From Brevibacillus_C sp046036945 (GTDB taxonomy: Bacteria; Bacillota; Bacilli; Brevibacillales; Brevibacillaceae): 64,000 nucleotides of DNA. This document shows positions 25,923 to 33,927 of this stretch, in pieces. A model generated the notes under the pieces. The model saw only the letters and a list, made by a program, of their open reading frames with translations, had not been told where the DNA came from and ran no database searches. The stretch spans positions 434,001 to 498,000 of the forward strand of contig NZ_JBJQOQ010000001.1 in NCBI RefSeq assembly GCF_046036945.1. Direction: 5' to 3'. A program made the position numbers and the translations under genes. Numbering within the stretch: the first letter of the stretch is position 1; each line of letters opens with the position of its first letter.

Positions 25923-26879
25923 GTGAAGGAGTCACCAAACTCGTCAGCAGATACCGCGGATGTGATCAACAGGCATCCCCACCGGATTCAGATCGTGCTT
26001 AACCGTCCGCAGAGAGTGAAGCCGCCGGGAACGCTGGCAGATGCCGTAAGGGTCACGGCAAGTCCGAATTTGACCGCCGTTCTCGACGAGATGGAACAGA
26101 TGATCGGATTAAAAAAGGTAAAAAAGGTGATGTACGATATATACGCCCTGCTTCGGATCAACAAGGAGAGGACGAAGCAGGAGTTGAAGGTTGAAAAACA
26201 GGTGTTTCACATGATTTTCAAGGGGAATCCGGGTACGGGAAAAACGACGGTTGCTCGGATTTTTGGACGTATTTTCAAAGAAATGGGGATTTTGAGCAAA
26301 GGCCATTTGATCGAGGTGGAGCGGGCGGATCTGGTAGGAGAGTTTATCGGCCATACCGCGCAAAAGACGAGGGAACTGGTGAAGAAGGCGATGGGCGGGA
26401 TTCTCTTCGTCGACGAAGCGTATTCGCTTGCCCGAGGAGGAGAAAAGGATTTTGGCAAAGAGGCGATTGACTGCCTGACGAAGGCGCTGGAAGACCACCA
26501 GAACGACTTTATCTGCATTCTAGCCGGATACCACGATGAGATGGACTCTTTTATGGAGTTGAACCCGGGACTTCCCTCCCGCTTTCCCATCCAATTAAGC
26601 TTTGAGGACTACAGTATCGATGAGCTGATGGAGATTTCTGAATTAATTGTGAAAAATAAACAGTACCAACTTACTCCGCCTGCGAAGGAGAAATTGAAGG
26701 AACACATCGCCAAAAGCAGGAACGACCCGTTTTGCAGCAATTTCAGCAATGCCCGTTTCATCCGCAACGCGATCGAGGATGCGATCAGGCAGCAAGCCGT
26801 TCGGCTGCTTGCCGTGAACGCCCCGACCAGGGATGAGCTGCTGCAGCTGGCCGCCGAGGATTTTGTCTTTCGGCAGTGA
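25923..26879 (+). CDS. spoVK: stage V sporulation protein K, AAA ATPase
   Basis: 318-residue CbxX/CfqX-type AAA ATPase; SpoVK is needed for spore maturation in the mother cell. Walker A GNPGTGKTT is at about 105-113; Walker B ILFVDEAYSLARGG; the arginine finger region GLPSRFP follows. GTG at 25923 is chosen, 5 nt after AGGCAGGTGA; a GTG at 25914 overlaps that RBS. A TATACTAA at 25887-25894 resembles a sigma-E -10, but the -35 is poor. Position after hfq and before hflX matches other Bacillota. Confidence 0.93.
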   Translation: MKESPNSSADTADVINRHPHRIQIVLNRPQRVKPPGTLADAVRVTASPNLTAVLDEMEQMIGLKKVKKVMYDIYALLRINKERTKQELKVEKQVFHMIFKGNPGTGKTTVARIFGRIFKEMGILSKGHLIEVERADLVGEFIGHTAQKTRELVKKAMGGILFVDEAYSLARGGEKDFGKEAIDCLTKALEDHQNDFICILAGYHDEMDSFMELNPGLPSRFPIQLSFEDYSIDELMEISELIVKNKQYQLTPPAKEKLKEHIAKSRNDPFCSNFSNARFIRNAIEDAIRQQAVRLLAVNAPTRDELLQLAAEDFVFRQ

Positions 26880-26953
26880 CGGCTAAGGTTTGTGGTACAC
26901 TAGAAGGCGTACAAAGGACGCCCTCTGGATGCGCATGGAAAGGATGTAGATAC

Positions 26954-28249
26954 ATGAGAACGGAACAGATCAAAACGCGGGAAACGGCGATATTGGTCGG
27001 CTGCCAGCTTGATTACCGCGATGAGGAACGCTCCCGCTTGTCGCTCGAAGAGCTGCACGAGCTAGCCCGCACAGCCGGTGTTGAGGTGCTGGAGGTCATT
27101 ACCCAAAACCGCGAGCGAATCGACCCGGCCTGGTATCTGGGCAGCGGGAAAATAGAAGAGATTGCCGCCAGGGCAAGTCAGCTTGAGGCAGATGTCGTCA
27201 TCTTCAACGACGAGCTTTCAGCTAGCCAAAACCGCAACCTGGAGGCGGCATTTTCGTGCAAGGTAATCGACCGCACCCAGCTCATTCTGGACATTTTCGC
27301 CACGCGGGCCCATTCCAGCGAGGGGAAGATACAGGTGGAGCTGGCCCAGTACAACTACCTCCTGCCCCGGCTGGCCGGGCAGGGCAAGCAGCTCTCGAGG
27401 CTTGGCGGAGGCATCGGCACCAGAGGTCCGGGTGAAACCAAGCTGGAGAGCGACCGGCGCCACATCCGCCGGCGGATCAGCGAACTGAAACAGCAGCTGG
27501 CGGACGTCATGCGGACGCGCAGCTTGCACCGGGAAAGGCGGAAGAAGAACAACGTCTTTCAGATCGCCCTGGTAGGCTATACCAACGCCGGCAAATCGAC
27601 ACTGCTAAACCGCTTGACAAATGCTGATACCCTGCAGGAAAATAAATTGTTCGCCACGCTTGATCCGACTACCCGCCAGCTGCACCTGCCCGGCGGGATG
27701 GACGTACTTTTAACCGATACGGTCGGCTTTATTCAAGATTTGCCCACGGCGCTGGTAGCCGCCTTCCGCTCTACGCTGGAGGGGGTCAAGGAAGCCGATT
27801 TGATTCTGCACGTCGTCGACGCTCATCACCCGGACTTTGAAATCCATCTGGAAGTAGTGGAAAAGGTGCTGCGGGACCTGAAGGCGGAAACCATTCCGCA
27901 GTGCATCGTCTTCAACAAGGCAGATCTGGTGATGCCAGACACCTACATTCCCCGGATGGAGAATGCGATCACGATCTCTGCGCTCTCGGATGAAGATCTG
28001 GGGCGGCTCCTTGCCCGCATCGAGGGTTATGTGCGAAAGTCGTTTCAGGAGATGACGCTGCAGGTGCCGGCGGAGCGGGGAGATATCTTGTCGCTGTTGT
28101 ATCGCGAAGGAATCGAGCTTGAGCAGGAATTTTCCGAATCAGAAGGCTCGTACCTGATCAAGGCGCGAATCAATCAAGAGAATCCGGTATACGGTCGGAT
28201 ACAATCGTTTCGAGTGGACCTGCCCCGATCTGTTGAAGAGTATGAATGA
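26954..28249 (+). CDS. hflX: ribosome-associated GTPase HflX
   Basis: 431 residues. The N-terminal HflX domain with glycine-rich LGGGIGTRGPGETKLE precedes a G domain: G1 GYTNAGKST, G3 DTVGF, G4 NKAD. HflX splits stalled or stress-damaged ribosomes. Start at the ATG at 26954 with AAAGGATG upstream; the open frame overlaps the end of spoVK but that part is not conserved. A hairpin terminator follows. Confidence 0.95.
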   Translation: MRTEQIKTRETAILVGCQLDYRDEERSRLSLEELHELARTAGVEVLEVITQNRERIDPAWYLGSGKIEEIAARASQLEADVVIFNDELSASQNRNLEAAFSCKVIDRTQLILDIFATRAHSSEGKIQVELAQYNYLLPRLAGQGKQLSRLGGGIGTRGPGETKLESDRRHIRRRISELKQQLADVMRTRSLHRERRKKNNVFQIALVGYTNAGKSTLLNRLTNADTLQENKLFATLDPTTRQLHLPGGMDVLLTDTVGFIQDLPTALVAAFRSTLEGVKEADLILHVVDAHHPDFEIHLEVVEKVLRDLKAETIPQCIVFNKADLVMPDTYIPRMENAITISALSDEDLGRLLARIEGYVRKSFQEMTLQVPAERGDILSLLYREGIELEQEFSESEGSYLIKARINQENPVYGRIQSFRVDLPRSVEEYE

Positions 28250-28251
28250 GA

Positions 28252-28285
28252 AAGCGGACGGCTGACGGCCAGCCGCTTTTTGCTT
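28252..28285 (+). terminator. terminator after hflX
   Basis: AAGCGG (28252-28257) pairs with CCGCTT (28273-28278), with extra inner pairing, then TTTTTGCTTTT. Confidence 0.65.
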
Positions 28286-28324
28286 TTGCGCTGCACATCC
28301 ACCGAAGAAAGGACAGAGGATGCC

Positions 28325-29599
28325 ATGTTTCATTTATTCACACACGGAGAAAAACTGAGGCCAATCGTCGAAGAGGTAGAAAAGCTCATCGAGCAGGGGC
28401 ACCGGGAGATTGCCAGACTGGTTGATTACAATCAGTTGAAGGTGCTGCGCTCGTTTCAGGACCGTCAGGTAAACGAATTTCACTTCGCTCCGTCTACCGG
28501 TTACGGGTATGACGATGTCGGACGAGCTACCCTGGAAGCGATCTACGCTGACGTGTTCGGCGGCGAAGCGGCGCTGGTGCGGCCGCAAATTGTCTCCGGC
28601 ACGCACGCCATCGCCATCGCGCTGTTTGGGCTGCTGCGCCCCGGCGACGAACTGATGTACATCACCGGCAAGCCGTATGACACCCTGGAGGAGGTCATCG
28701 GCGTCCGCGGACACGGGCAAGGCTCGCTGAAGGAGTACGGCATCGGCTATCAGGCGATCCCGCTGACAGCGGAGGGGGAGGTCGATTTTAACGCCGTCGC
28801 CAGGGCGTTGACACCGGCGACGAAGGTGATCGGCATTCAGCGTTCGCGCGGATACGCCGATCGGCCATCCTTTCCTATCGCCAAACTGGAAGAGATGATT
28901 TCGTTTGTAAAGGAGCTTAATCCCGAGCTGATCGTGTTCGTCGACAACTGTTACGGCGAGTTTACCGAAGAGCGGGAACCGCTGCAAGCAGGGGCAGACA
29001 TCATGGCAGGCTCCCTGATCAAGAACCCCGGCGGCGGGATTGTCAAGACCGGCGGATACATCGTGGGCAGGGAGGAACTGGTCCGACTCGCTTCCTACCG
29101 AATGGCGGCGCCTGGCATCGGAGCGGAAGGAGGAGCGTCTCTCTACTCCCTGCTGGAGATGTATCAGGGCTTCTTCTTGGCTCCGCACGTCGTCGGAGAA
29201 GCGCTGAAGGGGGCGATTTTTTCTTCGGCCTTGCTGGAGCGGCTGGGTTTCAGAACGAACCCGCTCTGGAACGATCCGCGGACGGACTTGATTCAATCCG
29301 TCGCATTCGGTTCGGCCGAACGGTTGATCGCCTTCTGCCAGGGGATTCAGAAAGCCTCTCCCGTCGACTCCCACGTCTTGCCCCAGCCCAGTGATATGCC
29401 GGGCTACAAGGACCCGGTCATCATGGCGGCGGGTACGTTTATCCAAGGCGCCAGCATTGAATTTACGGCAGACGGACCGATCCGGCCGCCGTATCTGGGC
29501 TTTGTGCAGGGGGGCTTGACCTACTCCCATGTAAAGGTGGGAATCCTTACAGCGCTGGATGAACTGCTGGTTAAAGGACTGCTCAAGCTGCCCGAGTGA
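28325..29599 (+). CDS. methionine gamma-lyase-like PLP enzyme (YnbB family)
   Basis: 424-residue fold-type I PLP enzyme of the aluminium-resistance/YnbB family (PF06838). AGSLIKNPGGG holds the PLP lysine, VDNCYGEF the cofactor aspartate region, and RPQIVSGTHAIAIALFG the N-terminal family block. Often labelled methionine gamma-lyase, but the true substrate is not established. ATG at 28325 follows AGAGGATG; the longer frame is unsupported. It lies between hflX and glnR as in B. subtilis. Confidence 0.9.
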   Translation: MFHLFTHGEKLRPIVEEVEKLIEQGHREIARLVDYNQLKVLRSFQDRQVNEFHFAPSTGYGYDDVGRATLEAIYADVFGGEAALVRPQIVSGTHAIAIALFGLLRPGDELMYITGKPYDTLEEVIGVRGHGQGSLKEYGIGYQAIPLTAEGEVDFNAVARALTPATKVIGIQRSRGYADRPSFPIAKLEEMISFVKELNPELIVFVDNCYGEFTEEREPLQAGADIMAGSLIKNPGGGIVKTGGYIVGREELVRLASYRMAAPGIGAEGGASLYSLLEMYQGFFLAPHVVGEALKGAIFSSALLERLGFRTNPLWNDPRTDLIQSVAFGSAERLIAFCQGIQKASPVDSHVLPQPSDMPGYKDPVIMAAGTFIQGASIEFTADGPIRPPYLGFVQGGLTYSHVKVGILTALDELLVKGLLKLPE

Positions 29600-29618
29600 A
29601 AAGCAGTGTAAATTTTGA

Positions 29619-29635
29619 TGTCAATTTTCCTGACA
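29619..29635. promoter_or_regulatory. GlnR/TnrA box 1
   Basis: TGTCA-ATTTTCC-TGACA, a perfect match to the TGTNA-N7-TNACA consensus, centred just upstream of the glnR -35. Confidence 0.85.
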
Positions 29636-29639
29636 TGCA

Positions 29640-29669
29640 TTGACATGAAAGATAACATTCATGTAGAAT
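29640..29669 (+). promoter_or_regulatory. glnRA promoter with second GlnR half-match
   Basis: TTGACA at 29640-29645, 18 bp spacer, TAGAAT at 29664-29669. A second, weaker GlnR-type site (TGACA-TGAAAGA-TAACA, 29641-29657) overlaps the -35, 22 bp from box 1. This is the two-operator layout of autoregulated glnRA. Confidence 0.8.
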
Positions 29670-29703
29670 GAAAAACAAGGAATAGCATAGGGGAGGGTAA
29701 TGC

Positions 29704-30108
29704 ATGAGTGATCAGGACCGTCGCGCCATGGCTCTCTTTCCCATAGGTATCGTCATGAAGCTAACAGAGCTGACCGCCAGACAGATTCGCTACTATGAGC
29801 AGAATGGGTTGATCCAGCCCGCCCGAACGGAAGGCAGGCAGCGTCTGTTTTCCTTCAACGATGTGGATCGCCTGCTCGAAATAAAGGAGCTGCTGGACAA
29901 GGGCTTGAACATCGCGGGGATCAAACAGGTGCTGAAAATGCCGCCGGCTGTACCACAGCAGGTCCTGTCGGCACCAAAGGAGAAAGCGGCAAAGAAAGAA
30001 CTGAGCGACAAGGAGCTGCGCCAATTGCTGAAGCAGCAGTTGTTCAATCCTTCCCTTTCTCCCGAGACGTTATTGAACCGCGGCGAACTTTCACGTTTTT
30101 TTCACTGA
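29704..30108 (+). CDS. glnR: nitrogen metabolism repressor GlnR
   Basis: 134-residue MerR-family regulator. HTH segment LTELTARQIRYYEQNGLIQP is followed by the helical wing and a short C-terminal tail that in Bacillus receives feedback from glutamine-bound GlnA. It represses glnRA under nitrogen excess. RBS GGGAGGG before the ATG; 48 bp to glnA, same operon. Confidence 0.95.
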   Translation: MSDQDRRAMALFPIGIVMKLTELTARQIRYYEQNGLIQPARTEGRQRLFSFNDVDRLLEIKELLDKGLNIAGIKQVLKMPPAVPQQVLSAPKEKAAKKELSDKELRQLLKQQLFNPSLSPETLLNRGELSRFFH

Positions 30109-30156
30109 TTTTTAGTGAAGAAATAGATAGAGAATCCAGTCAGGAGGAGAAAAACC

Positions 30157-31491
30157 ATGAGCCGTTACACGAAAGAAGAAATTTTGCGCTTGGCAGAAGA
30201 AGAAAACGTCAATTTTATTCGCCTGCAATTTACGGATTTGATGGGGATGATCAAAAACGTAGAAATTCCGCTGTCACAGCTCCCGAAAGCGCTGGACAAC
30301 AAAATGATGTTCGACGGCTCATCGATTGAAGGGTTCGTCCGCATTGAAGAGTCTGACATGTACCTCTATCCGGACCTCGACACCTGGGTCGTTTTCCCCT
30401 GGGGGAATGATCACGGGAAGGTGGCACGCCTGATCTGTGACATTTACAATCCGGATGGTACGCCGTTTGAGGGGGATCCGCGCTACATCCTCAGACGGGC
30501 GATGAAAGAAGCGGAGGATATGGGCTTTACGAAGTTCAACGTAGGCTCCGAACCTGAATTCTTCCTGTTTAAATTAAATGAGAAGGGCGATCCCAGCCTG
30601 GATCTGAACGACCAGGGCGGATACTTTGATTTCGCGCCGCTTGACCTGGGCGAAAACTGCCGCCGGGACATCGTTCTGACACTGGAAAAAATGGGATTTG
30701 AGGTGGAAGCCTCTCACCACGAGGTAGCCCCTGGACAGCACGAGATCGATTTCAAATACGCGAACGCGCTGAAAGCAGCCGATCAAATCCTTACCTTTAA
30801 ACTGGTGGTCAAGACGATCGCCCGCCAACACGGGCTGCACGCCACCTTTATGCCCAAGCCGCTGTTCGGCGTTGCCGGCTCCGGGATGCATACACACCAG
30901 TCGCTGTTCTCCGGTAACGAAAACACGTTCTATGACGAGTCGGATGAATACGGCCTGAGCACTACCGCCAAACACTACCTGGCAGGAATCCTGGCTCACG
31001 CCCGCGGGTTTGCAGCGATCACCAATCCGCTGGTCAACTCCTACAAGCGATTGGTGCCTGGTTACGAAGCTCCTTGCTATGTGGCCTGGTCAGGCAAAAA
31101 CCGTTCGCCGCTCGTGCGGATTCCCGCTTCCCGCGGCCTCAGCACACGGATCGAAGTCCGCAATCCCGACCCGGCAGCCAACCCGTATCTGGCGCTGGCC
31201 GTCATGCTCAAAGCAGGACTCGACGGGATCAAGCGCAAACTCCCGCTGCTTCCAGCCGTCGACCGCAACATCTACGTGATGAGCGAGCAGGAGCGGGAAG
31301 AAAACGGCGTAGCCAATCTGCCGGCGACCTTGAAAGAAGCGATCGAATGCTTGAAGGACGATTCGGTTATTTGCGAAGCGCTGGGCGAGCATGCACTGGT
31401 TCACTTTATCGAAGCGAAAGAAATCGAATGGGATATGTTCCGCACCCGTGTACACGATTGGGAGCGCGAGCAGTACATGACGATGTATTGA
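30157..31491 (+). CDS. glnA: glutamine synthetase, type I-alpha
   Basis: 444 residues, the size of the Gram-positive GSI-alpha form, without the adenylylation insert. FDGSSIEGFVRI, GSEPEFF (metal ligands), EVAPGQHEIDF, GSGMHTHQS and NRSPLVRIP are present. It makes glutamine from glutamate and ammonia with ATP and also acts as a signal partner for GlnR and TnrA. RBS AGGAGG. Ends with a terminator at 31502-31533. Confidence 0.98.
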   Translation: MSRYTKEEILRLAEEENVNFIRLQFTDLMGMIKNVEIPLSQLPKALDNKMMFDGSSIEGFVRIEESDMYLYPDLDTWVVFPWGNDHGKVARLICDIYNPDGTPFEGDPRYILRRAMKEAEDMGFTKFNVGSEPEFFLFKLNEKGDPSLDLNDQGGYFDFAPLDLGENCRRDIVLTLEKMGFEVEASHHEVAPGQHEIDFKYANALKAADQILTFKLVVKTIARQHGLHATFMPKPLFGVAGSGMHTHQSLFSGNENTFYDESDEYGLSTTAKHYLAGILAHARGFAAITNPLVNSYKRLVPGYEAPCYVAWSGKNRSPLVRIPASRGLSTRIEVRNPDPAANPYLALAVMLKAGLDGIKRKLPLLPAVDRNIYVMSEQEREENGVANLPATLKEAIECLKDDSVICEALGEHALVHFIEAKEIEWDMFRTRVHDWEREQYMTMY

Positions 31492-31501
31492 TGGGAGGGA
31501 G

Positions 31502-31533
31502 CCCTTGCACCTGTAGGTGTGAGGGTTTTTTCT
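31502..31533 (+). terminator. terminator after glnA
   Basis: CCCTTGCACC (31502-31511) pairs with GGTGTGAGGG (31516-31525) with two wobbles, then TTTTTTCTTTT. Confidence 0.8.
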
Positions 31534-31602
31534 TTTGTGTAGGTGAAAGGGGAATTTTATTTTCTTTAGCATGACTGCTTGCATTACTAAAAAAGGGCGG
31601 GA

Positions 31603-32391
31603 TTAAACTTTCTTGGGAGAAGTATGGATGGCACGTTTTGGGGAAATCTTTTTACGGGTCTTCGCTTCTATTTGCCGCTTTGCACGAAGATATCTTCGGT
31701 ATTGAACAGGATCAAGCTTCTTCAACCCGCGAAAGTCCGGATTGGTGTTAGCCTCAATAAACCATACCTTCCCTTTTTTATCGATTCCCATATCCAATCC
31801 GACGATTCTAATGGGGAAACGAGAGCCTAATTTATAAGCGATTTTGTAGGAGACGACGGTTAACTTCTTCAGTACCCTGGAAACATGAAATGATTGGTCG
31901 GCTCCTCGCAGGACTTCCATTATTCGTGCATCTCGGGCCCCTTTTGCCACATTCGTGACGACTGAACGAGCCCTTGGTGCGACCTTGGCACTCATCCAGG
32001 TAAGTACCCACCGGTTGGAGGGCTTCTGAAGAACAACCCGCAGATCAAAAGGCTTATTATGATAGGTAGCTAGTGGAATACCCCGTTGGATCAGATATTT
32101 TTTCCCGCGAAGCATTCTCTTTTTTACTTCTGTTACGAGACTTTTACTGGGGCACTTTTTAGACCAGTTATTGATTGAAATCAAGCTTTTGGAGCGGCTG
32201 AGCCTCTTAACACGGATTATCCCGGTTCCCAAAGACCCTTTATCTGGTTTGATATACAATACGGGGAAGGTCCTGAGCATCCTGATTAGAGTGGTATCAC
32301 GATACCAACGGGTAGCCGGCACGTGACGGGACAGGACACGATCATTCATTAAGGGTTTCCCTTTCAACATTTTGCTTCTGATGTATTTCAT
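31603..32391 (-). CDS. short YheC/YheD-like ATP-grasp protein
   Basis: 262-residue homologue of the C-terminal part of YheC/YheD. VLYIKPDKGSLGTGII is the nucleotide-binding strand and loop, DLRVVLQK and LDMGIDKKGKVWFIEANT the catalytic acid region. It lacks the N-terminal 100-odd residues of the member at 9271-10404, but a strong GGAGGTGAG before the ATG shows this is its natural start, not a truncation. Very basic. More AT-rich than glnA upstream; it belongs to the AT-rich stretch from about 31.55 to 35.4 kb. Likely spore-associated; substrate unknown. Confidence 0.82.
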   Translation of the reverse strand: MKYIRSKMLKGKPLMNDRVLSRHVPATRWYRDTTLIRMLRTFPVLYIKPDKGSLGTGIIRVKRLSRSKSLISINNWSKKCPSKSLVTEVKKRMLRGKKYLIQRGIPLATYHNKPFDLRVVLQKPSNRWVLTWMSAKVAPRARSVVTNVAKGARDARIMEVLRGADQSFHVSRVLKKLTVVSYKIAYKLGSRFPIRIVGLDMGIDKKGKVWFIEANTNPDFRGLKKLDPVQYRRYLRAKRQIEAKTRKKISPKRAIHTSPKKV

Positions 32392-32501
32392 GTAAACTCA
32401 CCTCCATCACTACATTATTCGGCTTCATTTTTCTAGTGATGGCGAATATGAAAATGCGCTAATGACTTGTGGTGGAAATGGCATAAAGGTAAATGGAAAA
32501 A

Positions 32502-32531
32502 ACCCCCATCCCTTAATAAGGGGTAGGGGTT
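32502..32531 (-). terminator. terminator of the 87-aa protein gene
   Basis: On the minus strand CCCC-TA-CCC pairs with GGG-AT-GGGG (2x2 internal loop) and is followed by six T. It overlaps the 3' end of the gene. Confidence 0.6.
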
Positions 32532-32776
32532 GGATAGCAAGATACAGCATCAACCAATCTAGGGTCAATTCCGTAAAAAATCCAGAACGCACCGTTCCAT
32601 CTATAGCCTGAAACTTCACCGTACTCTACTCGAGTCGGAAAAAACCAAAAACGATCACCATTAAAGAGCCAAACATACGTGTATTGGTACAAACAATCAA
32701 CGATATAGGAAACGGACGGTTTTGGGGGGATATACTGTGGTGGCGGGGATGTTGGTGCCTGTGTTGGATAAACCAT
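32513..32776 (-). CDS. small conserved aromatic-rich protein (unknown function)
   Basis: 87-residue protein with a Pro/Tyr N-terminus and a core rich in Tyr and Trp: CLYQYTYVWLFNGDRFWFFP, then GYRWNGAFWIFYGID. I recall similar short proteins across spore-forming Bacillota, often misnamed 'transporter'; no function is known. The ATG at 32776 is 8 nt from GGGAGTG, which sets the start. The aromatic core suggests a small beta fold and possibly a coat or surface role, but this is a guess. Confidence 0.65.
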   Translation of the reverse strand: MVYPTQAPTSPPPQYIPPKPSVSYIVDCLYQYTYVWLFNGDRFWFFPTRVEYGEVSGYRWNGAFWIFYGIDPRLVDAVSCYPTPTPY

Positions 32777-33020
32777 TCCATTTTCACTCCCTTCTATTCT
32801 CGCCAGCATTATATTCAGAAATAAAGCCCCGGTCAGAGCATAAACACCTAAAAGTAATTTTGGAAGTCAGGGAAGAGAAGCAGGTTAATCTACCAACTGG
32901 AATGGTTAAGAAGGCAGAGCAAACAGCTCTCAGTTTCGCAAAAGCAGAGGAGCAGGCGAAGGTAACACACCGGAATGCGCTTGTTGAGCAAAACTTGCTG
33001 GTTCTTCTTAAAGCTAATGA
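32777..33020. other. AT-rich stretch, unrecognised remnant
   Basis: No gene with an RBS is seen. A plus-strand frame crosses it (32812 to about 33060) and would encode a helix-rich peptide containing VKKAEQTALSFAKAEEQAK, but its start would lie antisense to the 87-aa gene and it runs through the arsR promoter and operator. It may be a decayed gene left by insertion of the ars cluster. Confidence 0.35.
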
Positions 33021-33050
33021 TTGCATCTTCCTTGGAACCGTGCTTATAAT
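33021..33050 (+). promoter_or_regulatory. ars operon promoter
   Basis: TTGCAT at 33021-33026, 18 bp spacer, TATAAT at 33045-33050. The ArsR operator at 33057-33072 covers the start site. Confidence 0.75.
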
Positions 33051-33056
33051 AAGTTT

Positions 33057-33072
33057 ATCAAAAAAAATTGAT
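33057..33072. promoter_or_regulatory. ArsR operator 1
   Basis: ATCAA-N6-TTGAT inverted repeat just downstream of the arsR -10. Same layout as the copy at 33421-33436. Confidence 0.7.
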
Positions 33073-33089
33073 GAATGAGGTCATCTCCA

Positions 33090-33404
33090 ATGAACGATAT
33101 CAAACAAAAGATGGAACAATACGAGAAGAAATTCAAAGCTCTCGCCGATCGGAAACGATTAGAAATTATGTATGAGCTTTGCCAAAGAGGAAAAACGTGC
33201 GTATGTGACCTAACAGAAGTTTTTGATATGCCACAATCCAAGCTTTCGTATCATCTCAAGATTTTGCTGGACGCCAACCTGATTATGAAAGAGACAAAAG
33301 GTACATGGAGTTATTACGATTTGAATGATGACGAAGTGAATCAACTGCTATCGGAAGAGCTTTGTTGTATCTTCAGGAAAACAGGTAAAGGAAGTTGTTG
33401 CTAA
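33090..33404 (+). CDS. arsR: arsenic-responsive repressor ArsR
   Basis: 104-residue winged-helix SmtB/ArsR repressor. It has CVCDLTEVF, the typical As(III)-binding Cys-x-Cys at the start of the recognition region, then MPQSKLSYHLKILLDANLI (DNA-binding helix). Further cysteines lie at the C-terminus (CCIF, GSCC). It would leave the operator on binding arsenite or methylarsenite. ATG at 33090 is set by GAGGT at 33078-33082; the in-frame ATG at 33075 lies in that RBS. Confidence 0.92.
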   Translation: MNDIKQKMEQYEKKFKALADRKRLEIMYELCQRGKTCVCDLTEVFDMPQSKLSYHLKILLDANLIMKETKGTWSYYDLNDDEVNQLLSEELCCIFRKTGKGSCC

Positions 33405-33420
33405 TTTTTTTAGAACTTAT

Positions 33421-33436
33421 ATCAATTTTTTTTGAT
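33421..33436. promoter_or_regulatory. ArsR operator 2, between arsR and arsI
   Basis: ATCAA-N6-TTGAT, 16 bp after the arsR stop and identical in layout to operator 1. TATATT/TATTAT-like -10 sequences at 33439-33446 suggest a second, ArsR-controlled promoter for arsI onward. Confidence 0.65.
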
Positions 33437-33468
33437 TTATATTATCTAAATTAAGGGAGGAGTAAGAA

Positions 33469-33909
33469 ATGAAGTATGTTCACGTTGGGATTCATGTAAC
33501 GAATCTGGAGAAATCGATTGAATTCTACCAGAAAGTATTTGGAGTGGAACCTGTAAAGGTAAAGACAGATTATGCGAAGTTCTTATTGGAAAACCCGGGA
33601 CTTAACTTTACATTAAATGTTCGGGACGCCGTTAGCGGAAATCAAGTTAATCACTTCGGATTCCAAGTTGAAAGTGCAGAAGAAATCGTTGCTCATAAGG
33701 AAAGGCTAGAAAAGGAAGGCTTTTTCACGCGTGACGAGATGGATACTACATGCTGTTATGCTTTACAGGATAAATTTTGGGTCACAGATCCGGACGGCAA
33801 TGAATGGGAGTTTTTTTACACAAAGGCTGATCGTGACGTTCATAAAATTGAATCCACAGCTTGCTGTACAGATGCAAATACAGAAAGTAACAAAGCTTCT
33901 TGCTGTTAA
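33469..33909 (+). CDS. arsI: ArsI C-As lyase (VOC family)
   Basis: 146-residue vicinal-oxygen-chelate enzyme of the ArsI/CadI family, which cleaves methyl or aromatic groups from trivalent organoarsenicals, releasing As(III). Metal ligands H5, H62 and E114 are in place (YVHVGIHV, VNHFGFQV, GNEWEFF), and the substrate-binding vicinal pair C95-C96 (DTTCCYA) is present. Two more Cys pairs sit near the C-terminus (TACC, ASCC). RBS GGGAGGAG. The released arsenite would be exported by the downstream Acr3 protein. Confidence 0.92.
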   Translation: MKYVHVGIHVTNLEKSIEFYQKVFGVEPVKVKTDYAKFLLENPGLNFTLNVRDAVSGNQVNHFGFQVESAEEIVAHKERLEKEGFFTRDEMDTTCCYALQDKFWVTDPDGNEWEFFYTKADRDVHKIESTACCTDANTESNKASCC

Positions 33910-33927
33910 ACCAAAAAGGAGTATTTG

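Noticed and set aside
28334..29530. 398-residue minus-strand open frame
   Set aside because: Antisense to the methionine gamma-lyase-like gene; shadow composition.
32722..33078. 118-residue plus-strand open frame before arsR
   Set aside because: Overlaps the well-supported 87-aa gene on the other strand, lacks an RBS, and runs through the ars promoter and operator. Kept only as a remnant note.
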